Positions 22,701 to 36,184 are shown, counted from the stretch's first letter. The stretch: 64,000 nt of DNA from Phymorhynchus buccinoides (GCA_017654935.2 CM065712.1:23970585-24034584); one strand, 5' to 3'. The notes: generated by a model from the sequence alone, not told the origin. Numbers and translations: made by a program.

Positions 22701-25520
22701 GATGTTAGGAGGTAAGGAATGGATAGACCTTCCTTAAATACATGTCACAGAGGTATCCCCAATATTGCAGAGTGATGTTAGGAGGTAAGGAATGGATAGA
22801 CCTTACTTAAATACATGTCACAGAGGAATCCCCAAATATTGCCAGATGATGTTAGGAGGTAAGGAATGGATAGACCTTACTTAAATACATGTCACAGAGG
22901 AATCCCCAATATTGCAGATGATGTTAGGAGGTAAGGAAAGGATAGACCTTCCTTAAATACATGTCACAGAGGAATCCCCAATATTGCAAATGATGTTAGG
23001 AGGTAAGGAGATGGTATAGGCCTTATTTTATGCATGTCACAGAGGAAATCCCCAATATTGCAGATGATGTTAGGAGGTAGGAATGTATAGGCCTTACTTT
23101 ATACATGTCACAGAGGAATCCCCAATATTGCAGATGATGTTAGGAGGTAAGGAATGGATAGGCCTTACTTTATACATGTCACAGAGGAATCCCCAATATT
23201 GCAGATGATGTTAGGAGGTAAGGAATGGATAGGCCTTACTTTATACATGTCACAGAGGAATCCCTAATATTGCAGATGATTTTAGTGAGGTAAGGAATGG
23301 ATAGGCCTTAACTTTAATACATGTCACAGAATGGAATCCCCAATATTGCAGATGATGTTAGGTAGGTAAGGAATGGATAGTCCTTACTTTATACATGTCA
23401 CAGAGGTATCCCCAATATTGCAGATGATGTTAGGAGGTAAGGAATGGATAGGCCTTACTTTATACATGTCACAGAGGAATCCCCAAAATTGCAGATGATT
23501 TGTAGGAGGTAAGGAAAGGATAGGCCCTACTTTATACATGTCACAGAGGTATCCCCAATATTGCAGATGATGTTAGGAGGTAAGGAATGGATAGGCTTAC
23601 TTATGGTTTATAACATGTCACAGAGGATCCCCAATATTGCCAGATGATGTTAGGAGGTAAGGAATGGATAGGCCTTACTTCAATATACATGTCACAGAGG
23701 TATCCCCAATATTGCAGATGATGTTAGGAGGTAAGGAATGGATAGACCTTCCTTAAATACATGTCACAGAGGAATCCCCAATATTGCAGATGATGTTAGG
23801 AGGTAAGGAATGGATAGACCTTCCTTAAATACATGTCACAGAGGAATCCCCACTATTGCAGATGATCGTTTAGGGAGTTAAGGAAGTGGATAAGACCTTA
23901 CTTAAATACATGTCACAGAGGAAATCCCCAATATTGCAGATGAATGTTAGGAGGTAAGGAATGGATAGGCCTTCCTTAAATACATGTCACAGAGGAATCC
24001 CCCAATATTGCAGATGAATTTAGGAGGTAAGGAATGGATAGACCTTCTCTTAAATACATGTCACAGAGGAATCCCCAATATTGGCAGATGATGTTAGGAG
24101 GTAAGGACTGGATAGACCTTCCTTATATACATGTCACAGAGGAATCCGCCAATATTGGAGACAGATGATGTTGCCAGGAGGTAAGGAGTGGATAGGCCTT
24201 ATTTTATACATGTCACAGAGGAATCCCCAATATTTGCAGATGATGTTAGGAGGTTAAGGAATGGATAGACCTTCCTTTATACATTTCACAGAGGAATCCC
24301 CAATATTGCAGATGATGTTAGGAGGTAAGGAATGGATAGACCTTCCTTTATACATGTCACAGAGGAATCCCAATATTGCAGATGATGTTAGGACGTTAAG
24401 GATAGACCTTCCCTTAAATACATGTCACAGAGGAATCCCAAATATTGCAGAGTGATGTTAGGAGGTAAGGAATGGATAGACCTTCCTTTATACATGTCCA
24501 CAGAGGAATCCCCAATATTGCAGATGATGTTAGGAGGTAAGGAATGGATAGACCTTACTTTATACATGTCACAGAGGTATCCCCAATATTGCAGATGATG
24601 TTATGGAAGGTAAGGAATGGATAGGCCTTCCTTTAATATATGTCATAGAGGAATCCCCAATATTGCGGATGATGTTAGGAAGGTAAGATCTTGGATAAGG
24701 CCTTACTCTTATAAAGGCTCAAAAGAGAGTATCCCCAATATTGCAATTGCCAAGAAGGATGTATGCCTAGGAGATGTAAGGAATTCCCCAGGATAGACCT
24801 TAGGAGGTTAGGATGGATACATGTCACAGAGGAATCCCCAATATTGCAGATGATGTTAGGAGGTAAGGAATGGATAGGCCTTACTGTATACATAGTCACA
24901 GAGGGTATCCCCAATATGTTCAGATGATAGTTAAGGCATTGGTAAGGAATGGATAGCGCCCTTCTTTTATACATGTCACAGAGGAATCCCCAATATTGCA
25001 GATGATGTTAGGAGGTATAGGAATGGATAGGCCTTACTTTATACATGTCACAGAGGAATCCCCAATATTGCAGATAGTATGTTAGGAGGTAAGGAAGGGA
25101 TAGGCCTTACTTTATACATGTCACAGAGGTATCCCCAATATTGCAGATGGGGATGTTTTTCTTGAGGAGGTAAGGTAAGGATAGGCCTTACTTTATACAT
25201 GTCACAGAGGAATCCCCAATATTGCAGATGATGTTAGGAGGTAAGGAATGGATGGCCTTACTTTAATACATGTCACAGAGGTATCCCCAATATTGCAGAT
25301 GATGTTAGGAGGTAAGGAATGGATAGACCTTACTTTATACATGTCACAGAGGAATCCCCAATATTGCAGATGATGTTAGGAGGTAAGGAATGGATGGCCT
25401 TACTTTATACATGTCACAGAGAAATCCCCAATATCGCAGATGGTTTAGGAGGTAAGAATGGATAGGCTTACTTATACCTTGTCACAGGGAATCCCCAATA
25501 TTTTGCAGATGATGTTAGGA
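19800..25520 (+). repeat. 71-72 bp satellite array, left half
   Basis: Roughly 79 head-to-tail units of 71-72 bp (GGAGGTAAGGAATGGATAGG, then CCTTACTTTATACATGTCAC, AGAGGAATCCCCAATATTGC, AGATGATGTTA). Two recurring variants are visible: TACTTTATACATG with GGCC before it, and TTCCTTAAATACATG with GACC before it. Many units carry single-base insertions or deletions, and 24680-24960 is badly scrambled. The unit equals the interior of the family A element in which the array begins (19686 onward). Confidence 0.97.
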
Positions 25521-28500
25521 TCTGCAATATTGGGTATTCCTCTGTGACATGTATAAAGTAAGGCCTATCCATTCCTTACCTCCTAACATCATCTGCAATA
25601 TTGGGGATTCCTCTGTGACATGTATAAAGTAAGGCCTATCCATTCCTTACCTCCTAACATCATCTGCAATATTGGGGATTCCTCTGTGACATGTATAAAG
25701 TAAGGCCTATCCATTCCTTACCTCCTAACATCATCTGCAATATTGGGGATTCCTCTGTGACATGTAATAAAGTAAGGCCTATCCATTCCTTACCTCCTAA
25801 CAATCATCTGCAATATTGGGGATTCCTCTGTGACATGTATAAAGTAAGGCCTATCCATTCCTTACCTCCTAACATCATCTGCAATATTGGGGATACCTCT
25901 GTGACATGTATAAAAGTAAGGCCTATCCATTCCTTACCTCCTAACATCATCTGCAATATTGGGGATTCCTCTGTGACATGTATTTAAGTAAGGCCTATCC
26001 ATTCCTTACCTCCTAACATCATCTGCAATATTGGGGATTCCTCTGTGACATGTATAAAGCATAGGGCCTATCCATTCCTTACCTCCTAACATCATCTGCA
26101 ATATTGGGGATACCTCTGTGACATGTATTTAAGTAAGGCCTATCCATTCCTTACCTCCTAACATCATCTTCAATATTGGGGATTCCTGCAATATTGGGGA
26201 TACCTCTGTGACATGTATAAAGTAAGGTCTATCCATTCCTTACCTCCTAACATCATCTGCAATATTGGGGATTCCTCTGTGACATGTATAAAGTAAGGTC
26301 TATCCATTCCTTACCTCCTAACATCATCTGCAATATTGGGGATTCCTCTGTGACATATATTAAAGTAAGGCCTATCCTTACCTCCTAACATCATCTGCAA
26401 TATTGGGGATTCCTCTGTGACATGTATAAAGTAAGGTCTATCCATTCCTTACCTCCTAACATCATCTGCAATATTGGGGATTCCTCTGTGACATGTATAA
26501 AGGAAGGTCTATCCATTCCTTACCTCCTAACATCATCTGCAATATTGGGGATTCCTCTGTGACATGTATAAAGTAAGGCTATCCATTCCTTACCTATTTG
26601 GGATTCCTCTCCTAACATCATCTGCAATATTGGGGATTCCTCTGTGACATGTATAAAGGAAGGTCTATCCATTCCTTACCTCCTAATAATCATCTGCAAT
26701 ATTGGGGATTCCTCTGTGACATGTATTTAAGGAAGGTCTATCCATTCCTTACCTCCTAACATCATCTGCAATATTGGGGATTCCTCTGTGACATGTATTT
26801 AAGGAAGGTCTATCCATTCCTTACCTCCTAACATCATCTGCAATATTGGGGATTCCTCTGTGACATGTATTTAAGGAAGGTCTATCCATTCCTTACCTCC
26901 TAACATCATCTGCAATATTGGGGATTCCTCTGTGACATGTATTAAAGTAAGGTCTATCCTTCCTTACCTCCTAACATCATCTGCAATATTGGGGATCCTC
27001 TGTGACATGTATTTAAGGAAGGTCTATCCATTCCTTACCTCCTAACATCATCTGCAATATTGGGGATTCCTCTGTGACATGTATAAAGTAAGGCCTATCC
27101 ATTCCTTACCTCCTAACATCATCTGCAATATTGGGGATTCCTCTGTGACATGTATAAAGTAAGGCCTATCCATTCCTTACTCCTAACATCATCTGCAATA
27201 TTGGGGATACCTCTGTGACATGTATAAAGTAAGGCCTATCCATTCCTTACCTCCTAACATCATCTGCAATATTGGGGATTCCTCTGTGACATGTATAAAG
27301 TAAGGCCTATCCATTCCTTACCTCCTAACATCATCTGCAATATTGGGGATACCTCTGTGACATGTATAAAGTAAGGCCTATCCATTCCTTACCTCCTAAC
27401 ATCATCTGCAATATTGGGGATTCCTCTGTGACATGTATAAAGTAAGGCCTATCCATTCCTTACCTCCTAACATCATCTGCAATATTGGGGATTCCTCTGT
27501 GACATGTATAAAGTAAGGCCTATCCATTCCTTACCTCCTAACATCATCTGCAATATTGGGGATTCCTCTGTGACATGTATAAAGTAAGGCCTATCCATTC
27601 CTTACCTCCTAACATCATCTGCAATATTGGGGATTCCTCTGTGACATGTATAAAGTAAGGCCTATACATTCCTTACCTCCTAACATCATCTGCAATATTG
27701 GGGATTCCTCTGTGACATGCATAAAGTAAGGCCTATCCATTCCTTACCTCCTAACATCATCTGCAATATTGGGGATTCCTCTGTGACATGTATTTAAGGA
27801 AGGTCTATCCATTCCTTACCTCCTAACATCATCTGCAATATTGGGGATTCCTCTGTGACATGTATTTAAGTAAGGTCTATCCATTCCTTACCTCCTAACA
27901 TCATCTGCAATATTGGGGATTCCTCTGTGACATGTATTTAAGTAAGGCCTATCCATTCCTTACCTCCTAACATCATCTGCAATATTGGGGATACCTCTGT
28001 GACATGTATTTAAGGAAGGTCTATCCATTCCTTACCTCCTAACATCATCTGCAATATTGGGGATTCCTCTGTGACATGTATTTAAGGAAGGTCTATCCAT
28101 TCCTTACCTCCTAACATCATCTGCAATATTGGGGATTCCTCTGTGACATGTATTTAAGGAAGGTCTATCCATTCCTTACCTCCTAAAATCATCTGCAATA
28201 TTGGGGATACCTCTGTGACATGTATTTAAGGAAGGTCTATCCATTCCTTACCTCCTAACATCATCTGCAATATTGGGGATTCCTCTGTGACATGTATAAA
28301 GTAAGGCCTATCCATTCCTTACCTCCTAACATCATCTGCAATATTGGGGATACCTCTGTGACATGTATAAAGTAAGGCCTATCCATTCCTTACCTCCTAA
28401 CATCATCTGCAATATTGGGGATTCCTCTGTGACATGTATTTAAGTAAGGTCTATCCATTCCTTACCTCCTAACATCATCTGCAATATTGGGGATACCTCT

Positions 28501-30900
28501 GTGACATGTATAAAGTAAGGCCTATCCATTCCTTACCTCCTAACATCATCTGCAATATTGGGGATTCCTCTGTGACATGTATAAAGTAAGGCCTATCCAT
28601 TCCTTACCTCCTAACATCATCTGCAATATTGGGGATACCTCTGTGACATGTATAAAGTAAGGCCTATCCATTCCTTACCTCCTAACATCATCTGCAATAT
28701 TGGGGATTCCTCTGTGACATGTATTTAAGGAAGGCCTATCCATTCCTTACCTCCTAACATCATCTGCAATATTGGGGATTCCTCTGTGACATGTATAAAG
28801 TAAGGCCTATCCATTCCTTACCTCCTAACATCATCTGCAATATTGGGGATTCCTCTGTGACATGTATTTAAGGAAGGCCTATCCATTCCTTACCTCCTAA
28901 CATCATCTGCAATATTGGGGATACCTCTGTGACATGTATTTAAGTAAGGTCTATCCATTCCTTACCTCCTAACATCATCTGCAATATTGGGGATTCCTCT
29001 GTGACATGTATTTAAGTAAGGTCTATCCATTCCTTACCTCCTAACATCATCTGCAATATTGGGGATTCCTCTGTGACATGTATAAAGGAAGGTCTATCCA
29101 TTCCTTACCTCCTAACATCATCTGCAATATTGGGGATTCCTCTGTGACATGTATTTAAGGAAGGTCTATCCATTCCTTACCTCCTAAAATCATCTGCAAT
29201 ATTGGGGATTCCTCTGTGACATGTATTTAAGGAAGGTCTATCCATTCCTTACCTCCTAACATCATCTGCAATATTGGGGATTCCTCTGTGACATGTATTT
29301 AAGGAAGGTCTATCCATTCCTTACCTCCTAACATCATCTGCAATATTGGGGATTCCTCTGTGACATGTATTTAAAGGAAGGTCTATCCATTCCTTACCTC
29401 CTAACATCATCTGCAATATTGGGGATTCCTCTGTGACATGTATTTAAGGAAGGCCTATCCATTCCTTACCTCCTAACATCATCTGCAATATTGGGGATAC
29501 CTCTGTGACATGTATAAAGTAAGGCCTATCCATTCCTTACCTCCTAACATCATCTGCAATATTGGGGATTCCTCTGTGACATGTATAAAGTAAGGCCTAT
29601 CCATTCCTTACCACCTAACATCATCTGCAATATTGGGGATACCTCTGTGACATGTATAAAGTAAGGCCTATCCATTCCTTACCTCCTAACATCATCTGCA
29701 ATATTGGGGATTCCTCTGTGACATGTATAAAGTAAGGCCTATCCATTCCTTACCTCCTAACATCATCTGCAATATTGGGGATACCTCTGTGACATGTATA
29801 AAGTAAGGCCTATCCATTCCTTACCTCCTAACATCATCTGCAATATTGGGGATTCCTCTGTGACATGTATAAAGTAAGGCCTATCCATTCCTTACCTCCT
29901 AACATCATCTGCAATATTGGGGATTCCTCTGTGACATGTATAAAGTAAGGCCTATCCTTTCCTTACCTCCTAACATCATCTGCAATATTGGGGATTCCTC
30001 TGTGACATGCATAAAGTAAGGCCTATCCATTCCTTACCTCCTAACATCATCTGCAATATTGGGGATTCCTCTGTGACATGTATAAAGTAAGGCCTATCCA
30101 TTCCTTACCTCCTAACATCATCTGCAATATTGGGGATTCCTCTGTGACATGTATAAAGTAAGGCCTATCCATTCCTTACCTCCTAACATCATCTGCAATA
30201 TTGGGGATTCCTCTGTGACATGTATTTAAGGAAGGTCTATCCATTCCTTACCTCCTAAAATCATCTGCAATATTGGGGATTCCTCTGTGACATGTATTTA
30301 AGGAAGGTCTATCCATTCCTTACCTCCTAACATCATCTGCAATATTGGGGATTCCTCTGTGACATGTATTTAAGTAAGGTCTATCCATTCCTTACCTCCT
30401 AACATCATCTGCAATATTGGGGATTCCTCTGTGACATGTATTTAAGTAAGGTCTATCCATTCCTTACCTCCTAACATCATCTGCAATATTGGGGATTCCT
30501 CTGTGACATGTATTTAAGTAAGGCCTATCCATTCCTTACCTCCTAACATCATCTGCAATATTGGGGATACCTCTGTGACATGTATTTAAGGAAGGTCTAT
30601 CCATTCCTTACCTCCTAACATCATCTGCAATATTGGGGATTCCTCTGTGACATGTATTTAAGGAAGGTCTATCCATTCCTTACCTCCTAACATCATCTGC
30701 AATATTGGGGATTCCTCTGTGACATGTATTTAAGGAAGGTCTATCCATTCCTTACCTCCTAACATCATCTGCAATATTGGGGATACCTCTGTGACATGTA
30801 TTTAAGGAAGGTCTATCCATTCCTTACCTCCTAACATCATCTGCAATATTGGGGATTCCTCTGTGACATGTATTTAAGGAAGGTCTATCCTTAACTCCTA
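25521..30900 (-). repeat. 71-72 bp satellite array, right half (inverted)
   Basis: Roughly 75 units of the same satellite in the opposite orientation. From about 27000 onward nearly every unit is clean, and the two variants (TATAAAGTAAGGCC and TTTAAGGAAGGTC) occur in blocks of several units. It ends in the 5' half of a family A element (to 31008), itself nested in a second one (TTAA at 31062-31065) next to the SPOP exon 8 shred. Short frames here merely translate the repeat. Confidence 0.97.
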
Positions 30901-31065
30901 AAATTATGAAAATAGGCTCTTTGGATAACAGACCCTGGTTTGAGGCCTTTTCATGACATGGGTGTTAAATCATTGTGGTGCTAAAATGTGACATTGGCGG
31001 TGAAAGGGTTAATGGCACTGGTGCTAAACCATGGTGGTGCATAAATGTGACATTGGAAGGGTTAA
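30901..31065 (-). mobile_element. Nested family A element ends at the outer edge of the right array
   Basis: Mirror of 19629-19799. It ends TTGGCGGTGAAAGGG at 31008 then TTAA, with the outer element ending GGAAGGG and TTAA at 31062-31065. Both array edges thus carry the same half of the element, as expected of a fold-back. Confidence 0.8.
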
Positions 31066-31066
31066 A

Positions 31067-31093
31067 GCACAGTGCTTCCTCACACATGACCTT
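31067..31093 (-). pseudogene. SPOP exon 8 fragment cut by a TTAA transposon, right arm
   Basis: These 27 bases encode KVMCEEALC, matching KVMCED/EALC that follows the DK end of exon 7 (after YALERL) in SPOP proteins. Only 22 bases that do not resemble YALERL separate it from exon 7, and the shred runs straight into TTTAAC and a family A miniature transposon. Splicing is not possible as it stands: there is no acceptor, and read-through from exon 7 stops after [13 protein letters not shown]. Either the 3' gene end was rearranged here, or this is a copied shred and the true exon 8 lies outside the window. Confidence 0.65.
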
Positions 31094-31115
31094 GATGAAA
31101 GAATCGACCTCTGAC

Positions 31116-31238
31116 CTTATCGGCGGCGGCCAGCAGCTCGTCGGCCATTTTGTCCAGGTTCGGGGCTCGCCCGGTGTAGATGAAGCGCAGCATCTCCCGC
31201 ATCACGTCATGGTCCACATCCGTTATCTCCACGCGGTT
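31116..31238 (-). CDS. SPOP: SPOP coding exon 7 (BTB core), right arm
   Basis: 123 bp, codons 239-279: [41 protein letters not shown]. This is the CUL3-contacting part of the BTB domain (the region around YTG..PNLDKMA). The acceptor is CGTTTCAG, phase 0; the donor is AAG|GTCAGA, phase 0. It is the last complete SPOP exon in the window. Only 22 bases further downstream lies a fragment of the next exon that is cut by a mobile element. Confidence 0.95.
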
Positions 31239-31348
31239 CTGAAACGACACAGCGATATGGACAATAATAAACATGCATATATCATTACCGTATTTTCCGG
31301 ACTACAAAGCGCACCGTTGTCTAAGCCTCACCCCGTGAATTTTATTAA

Positions 31349-31566
31349 CCCCTTGACTGCCACCAACGTATCACGTACTGACCTGGTGACATCACTGATG
31401 ACGTCATCAGATGAAGAGGAATAACCCTGATATGCTGGCTTTTGCTCTAACATAATCAAGAGTAATATCCCCAAACCATTTTCTCAGATTGGCTCTATCA
31501 GTTGTCTTTTTCATGTCATGATTTGCCCAATTATGTTTTCTTTAATTTTCTCTGGCAGTCAAGGGG
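31349..31566 (-). mobile_element. Family B miniature transposon, right arm
   Basis: Mirror of 19122-19345. Ends CCCCTTGACTGCCA at both sides, TTAA-flanked, with the internal GATGACGTCATCAG palindrome. Confidence 0.82.
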
Positions 31567-32552
31567 TTAAAATTCTGGAGAGAAAAACAACGATAAAGCC
31601 GCGTTCAGTGTCTAAGCCGTAAGAGACTGAAAAAGAAAAACGAACCTGAGAAGACGAGCAGACGAACGGTCGAAAGCCACGGCAACTTTGATGGCCCGTG
31701 TTGCACTCGCACACAAACTACACACTACTAACCTTCGCCTTACTAAATACTGAATTCTGCACAACGACACAACACAAAACATGACAAAGTAACGTACTGG
31801 CAGTTCATTTTCATTCACAGTTTGCACACACGGAACTTTTACCGCGCGTACAACTCGGCTGACAAAATGGCACATATACGAAATCACGGCAAACGCTAAT
31901 GCGCCAGCTGCTTTCATTTATCGGATTTTGTGAGTTGTTTGCATTCAGCGAGTGTTTCAGTGCACACACTAACGCCGATTTATCAGTTTGATAACGGAAA
32001 GGAGCTGCTTTTCAACTTTTTTTTGGTAAAGTGAGACCATTCACCGAGTTCCAACTTAAGGAGTGAGACCGATCACCTAGTTTCAACTTGGAAGTTGACT
32101 TCGCATTTACGTATGCACAGAGTTCGTAAAGATCGACACGATCGCAACTGTTTCAGTTCAAACTTTGATCATAAACTGCTCAGTGAAGACACGTGTGCAT
32201 AAAAGTGGTGAAATTTAGTGGTCAGATCATGATATCGCTGATTAAATTCTTCAGTTTCGGCATGAGAACGGTTTGTTTTTACCGAGATTGACGATGTCAA
32301 CACGCACAGGCTGGAGTTGACGACCAGCCTAAAATGCGGAAGGGGAAATATTCACAAATTAGCAGCAATCGTTGTTTTAGCCGCAGGGGTCAAAGTTGAA
32401 GCATTCTGCACTCAGTCAGACAGTGCCGAAACAGTAAGTCAACACTTTCGCTTTGTTGTTTTTGCTTCTTCTTTTTGTTTCCCAACAACAAAACAAACAT
32501 GCACGGACAACAAAATGCTTAGCATCAACACTTTCCTCAATCATTTCTTTAA

Positions 32553-32780
32553 CCCTTTCATCGCCAGCCATGTTTCAACTATTAAATTGACCTGGGTAGA
32601 GAACAAAATCCGTCTGCAGTTTTGGGGATTCTTCTGTGACATATATAAAATAAGGTCTATCCTTACTTCCCAAAACTAAGACAATAGGGTCTTTGGATGG
32701 TAGACCCCAATTTGACGCCTTTTAGTGACATAGGTGTTAAATCACTGCGGTGCTAAAATACGACGTTGGCGGTGAAAGGG
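32553..32780 (-). mobile_element. Family A element in SPOP intron 6, right arm
   Basis: Mirror of 17868-18097, TTAA-flanked (32549-32552 and 32781-32784). A partial relative lies at about 32910-32978. Confidence 0.85.
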
Positions 32781-33005
32781 TTAATAGTATTCCAATAATC
32801 AAGTCTGCACCACAACACACAGAGCAAATTACAGCCTTTTTAATCAAGTGGGTGCAAGCGTTTTCCCACCGCCTCAAAAAGAATACAGTGGCAGAGTACG
32901 GAACATGAGAAAAAAATGCAGTGTGCTAAAGGTTAATGGAATTTGGGGCTGAAAAATGACTGGCGGTGAAAGGATTAAAAAGCCAAAATGTTCCCAATGA
33001 CTCAC

Positions 33006-33061
33006 CCGCTTGCTCTCCGTCATCTCATGGTCAAACATGGCGAAGAACACCGGAGACCGCG
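33006..33061 (-). CDS. SPOP: SPOP coding exon 6 (BTB), right arm
   Basis: A short 56-bp exon completing Ala220 and encoding RSPVFFAMFDHEMTESKR (codons 221-238). This matches the human RSPVFSAMFEHEMEESKK segment of the BTB domain. The acceptor is TTTTCACAG, phase 1; the donor is CGG|GTGAGT, phase 0. The left-arm copy differs by one visible synonymous base (GTG here, GTT there). The intron upstream of the exon contains the tail of a dispersed repeat (the GCGCATAACGGCAGC family) ending close to the acceptor. Confidence 0.94.
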
Positions 33062-33623
33062 CTGTGAAAACAGAACCCAAAAAACTGTAAGGTTCTTCGT
33101 CTTCTTCCATCGCTCAGACGGTTTCCTGTCAATTATGAGCGCAGATGTGTCATGCTGCCGTTACGCGCCTAAACAAGAAATACCATGTTGCCCTGGTTGA
33201 AATGAAATGCTTTCGCAATGGTCTGCTTGTCTTGATGCTGAAACATGATGTATTTGGTATCTAATTAACTAACATAATCTTGCCCCTACTTGTCGTACTT
33301 GTCATAATTTGTACTTCTTCTTTTTTTTTTCCTCTTCTTCTTCTGTATCTATTTTTTGATTGGTTGTTCATGAATATGTCTATGAATTTGTTTGTTCTCC
33401 TTTACTTAGTATTCCCACGTTGTTATGCTTCTGTTCCTTTTCCCTTTCTTTCATCATTTACCCAGTGTACTAACTTCACTAGTTGCAGCCAATACTGTGT
33501 ACTTCAAATGTTTTGAGCACCTAGTATAAGCTTTAAGCTTGTTGTGCTCTGTGATCCTTATTCTGATGCTGCTTTGATATGTGATTGTTTATGAATAAAT
33601 TTGTTTAAACCAAACAAGAAATA

Positions 33624-34207
33624 CAGTGAAACTTCCCTTATAAGACCTTAAAGGGATAACAACCGATCCCAGGGATCGGGTGTAGACTGCTAGCCTAGTC
33701 GCTGCGTAGTTCTGACTCACAGTGGCTCGAGCAACAGAGAAAAAAGAACGGTTGAACCGTCTCTCTCGCCAGCATCGTGGAGAATGACGGCGCGCGCCTC
33801 GCGTGAACGCTTTATATAATAGCCGGCTGTGGGTTTAAAGACACACTGACGCACCACGATTAAGTCCCTTGGTTTTTTCTAGGTAGCTGTGACCCACATA
33901 CATGTCCCCAACTTCAAATTGAGGCTGCTCTTTAAAACGATGTTTCGTTTTGAAATTGGGGGAATTAGTATGGGAGTCAGACCTGGTCAAAACAAGATTT
34001 CTTACCAGCTATAAGAGGGAAAACACGTGAAACCCGTGATTTTGACACGTGATCTGGTGGGTCTTTAAGAAAATCATCCAAAATATATGAGGTCTTATAG
34101 TTATGGGAGGGGTCTTATAAGGGAACTAATTTTAATACTAACAAAGAAGGGCAATGTCTTGGAGAAGAAGGTCTTATGTGGGAGATCTTATAAAGGAGGT
34201 TCCACTG
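33624..34207 (-). mobile_element. Family C composite element, right arm (SPOP intron 5)
   Basis: Mirror of 16432-17017 with the same nested pieces and TA-adjacent CAGTG termini. Confidence 0.75.
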
Positions 34208-34442
34208 CAGTTAGGCTCAGTAAGTTTGACTTCGGCTGGTGGAGATCTTTTTGAAAGCGTTTCTTGAAGAGAAAAAAAAGGCAGGAGAATGGACCAGTAA
34301 GGCAGAAAGATAGTAGATGACAGTAAGCAAAGGGAAAAGGCAGAGTCAAAGAGTGACAAATTAGAGTAAGTTACAAGCACAGAACTTCCAGAAGGTGGGG
34401 GAACTATTTATACAAAAGACCCCCTGGGTATCCCCACGGGAG
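34208..34442 (-). repeat. Family E repeat, right arm
   Basis: Mirror of 16195-16430 on the opposite strand; the head ends at CCCCACGGGAGG. Confidence 0.75.
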
Positions 34443-35011
34443 GAACCGTAAGGTAGAACACCCATGACATTTTCATTCACAGCGAGAGTAAGCCAGTCCA
34501 TTCGCCCTAAAACAATAAACAATTTGCTAAGATTGAGGAATTTTTATTAATTCTACTATCTATTCTAACTAGTAACACTAGCAAGAATACTAATGAAGAA
34601 TAAGTAAAAATAAGGATGAACCGACCAGATAAACTGTAGAAAAATGAAGTTGCTGAAAGGATGGCTTCCAATAGCGATGCTACATCAGTGGAAAATGATA
34701 AAGTGACTTTAGCAGGTCAAATGGACCGCGTGACCGGAAGCTAAGGGGAGTAACCGGGCTTCCGGGTAAGCGGAGTTGCGGTCCTTTGCTACTTTCGTTT
34801 TTTATGTGATGGGGCATTGGTTTCCAAACTGGTGATGTTTATGCTATTGTTTTGAGTGTTGATCAGTGTGGTTAGAATAGATAAAATAATTGAAACAAGT
34901 TTGCTTTCAAGCAAAACATATGAAGCTTTCTTTCTTTTCAGCTTTCAGTAGAACCTTGCTCCCTTCTTCAGCGGTGACTAAGAAATAAAACACTTTACAA
35001 CAAGACTTTTA

Positions 35012-35115
35012 AACCCTTGACTGCCACCAACGTATTACGTACTGACCTGATGACATCACTGATGACGTCATCAGATGAAGGAGTAACCCTGATATGCTGG
35101 CTTTTGCTCTAACGC
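35012..35115 (-). mobile_element. Family B fragment, right arm
   Basis: Mirror of 15505-15606, with the CCCTTGACTGCCACC terminus and the GATGACGTCATCAG centre. Confidence 0.7.
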
Positions 35116-35396
35116 AGACCTGTTTACCCCCTACACAAGTCTTGAGTAGTCTGGATAGCTGAAATGAGTAGTTTTGGCTCAACATGTGGTTTTATTCATT
35201 AAACCATCAAACAATGTTCACTGAAAATGAGTAATTAGAGCATTATGTTCAATTTGGAAGAGTAGTAGAGGTCCAATTTGAGTAGAATACTACTCGAAAA
35301 GAGTAGAGTAACTAACATAATGAAAAGGAGGGGGGGGGGGGGGAGGACTATTTGTACGGAAGACCCCCGGTATCCCCACGGGGGGATTTTGCACTC

Positions 35397-36100
35397 TGAA
35401 ACTTGCGCCCTCTGACAGATGAAAACGTCACTGAAGGACGAGTTCTCTTTTGACCAAAACATTCTACCATAGACCATGATATATTGGAAAAACAAAATTT
35501 TGTCTTTTGACCAAAACATTCGACCATACTGACCTACGAGCATAGACTTGTGCACTATGAACTTGTGACCCCCGACACACAGGAAAACGTCACTGAAGGA
35601 AGAGTTCTCTTTTAACCAAAACTTACCGCCACAGACTACGATCAATTTGAAAAAAAAAAAAAAAATCTTTTGACAAAAACATTCGACCATACTGACCTGC
35701 CAAAATCGACTTGTGAACTCTGAACTCGTGACCTCCGACACAGAGGAAGACGTCACTGAAGGAAGAGTTCTCTTTTGACCACAACATTTTACCATAGGCT
35801 ATGATCCTTTGATTTTTTTAAAAACTATCTTTTGATGAAAACATTCGACCATACTGACCTGCCAAAATCGACTTGTGAACTCTGAACTCGTGACCCCCGA
35901 CACAGAGGAAGACGTCACTGAAGGAAGAGTTCTCTTTTGACCACAACATTTTACCATAGGCTATGATCCATTGATTTTTTTAAAAACTATCTTTTTTGAT
36001 GAAAACATTCGACCATACTGACCTGCCAAAATCGACTTGTGAACTCTGAACTTATGACCCCCGACACAGAGGAAGACATCACTGAAAGACGAGTTCTATT
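35397..36100 (-). repeat. Tandem copies of the SPOP exon 5 3' end with donor, right arm
   Basis: Mirror of 14516-15220. Exon-like ends lie at 36023, 35859, 35697 and 35534 after the true donor at 36185, giving spacings of 162, 164, 162 and 163. A truncated copy lies near 35400-35445. The same copy number and order as the left arm show that the array predates the split of the two arms. Confidence 0.92.
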
Positions 36101-36184
36101 TCGACCACAACATTCTACCATAGGCTATGATCCATTGATTTTTTTAAACTATCTTTTTTGACGAAAACATTCGACCATACTGAC

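Noticed and set aside
20461..25987. Short frames repeating SLPPNIICNIGDSSVTC-like peptides
   Set aside because: They are read-through of the 71-bp satellite. Single-base differences break the frame constantly and both strands are affected.
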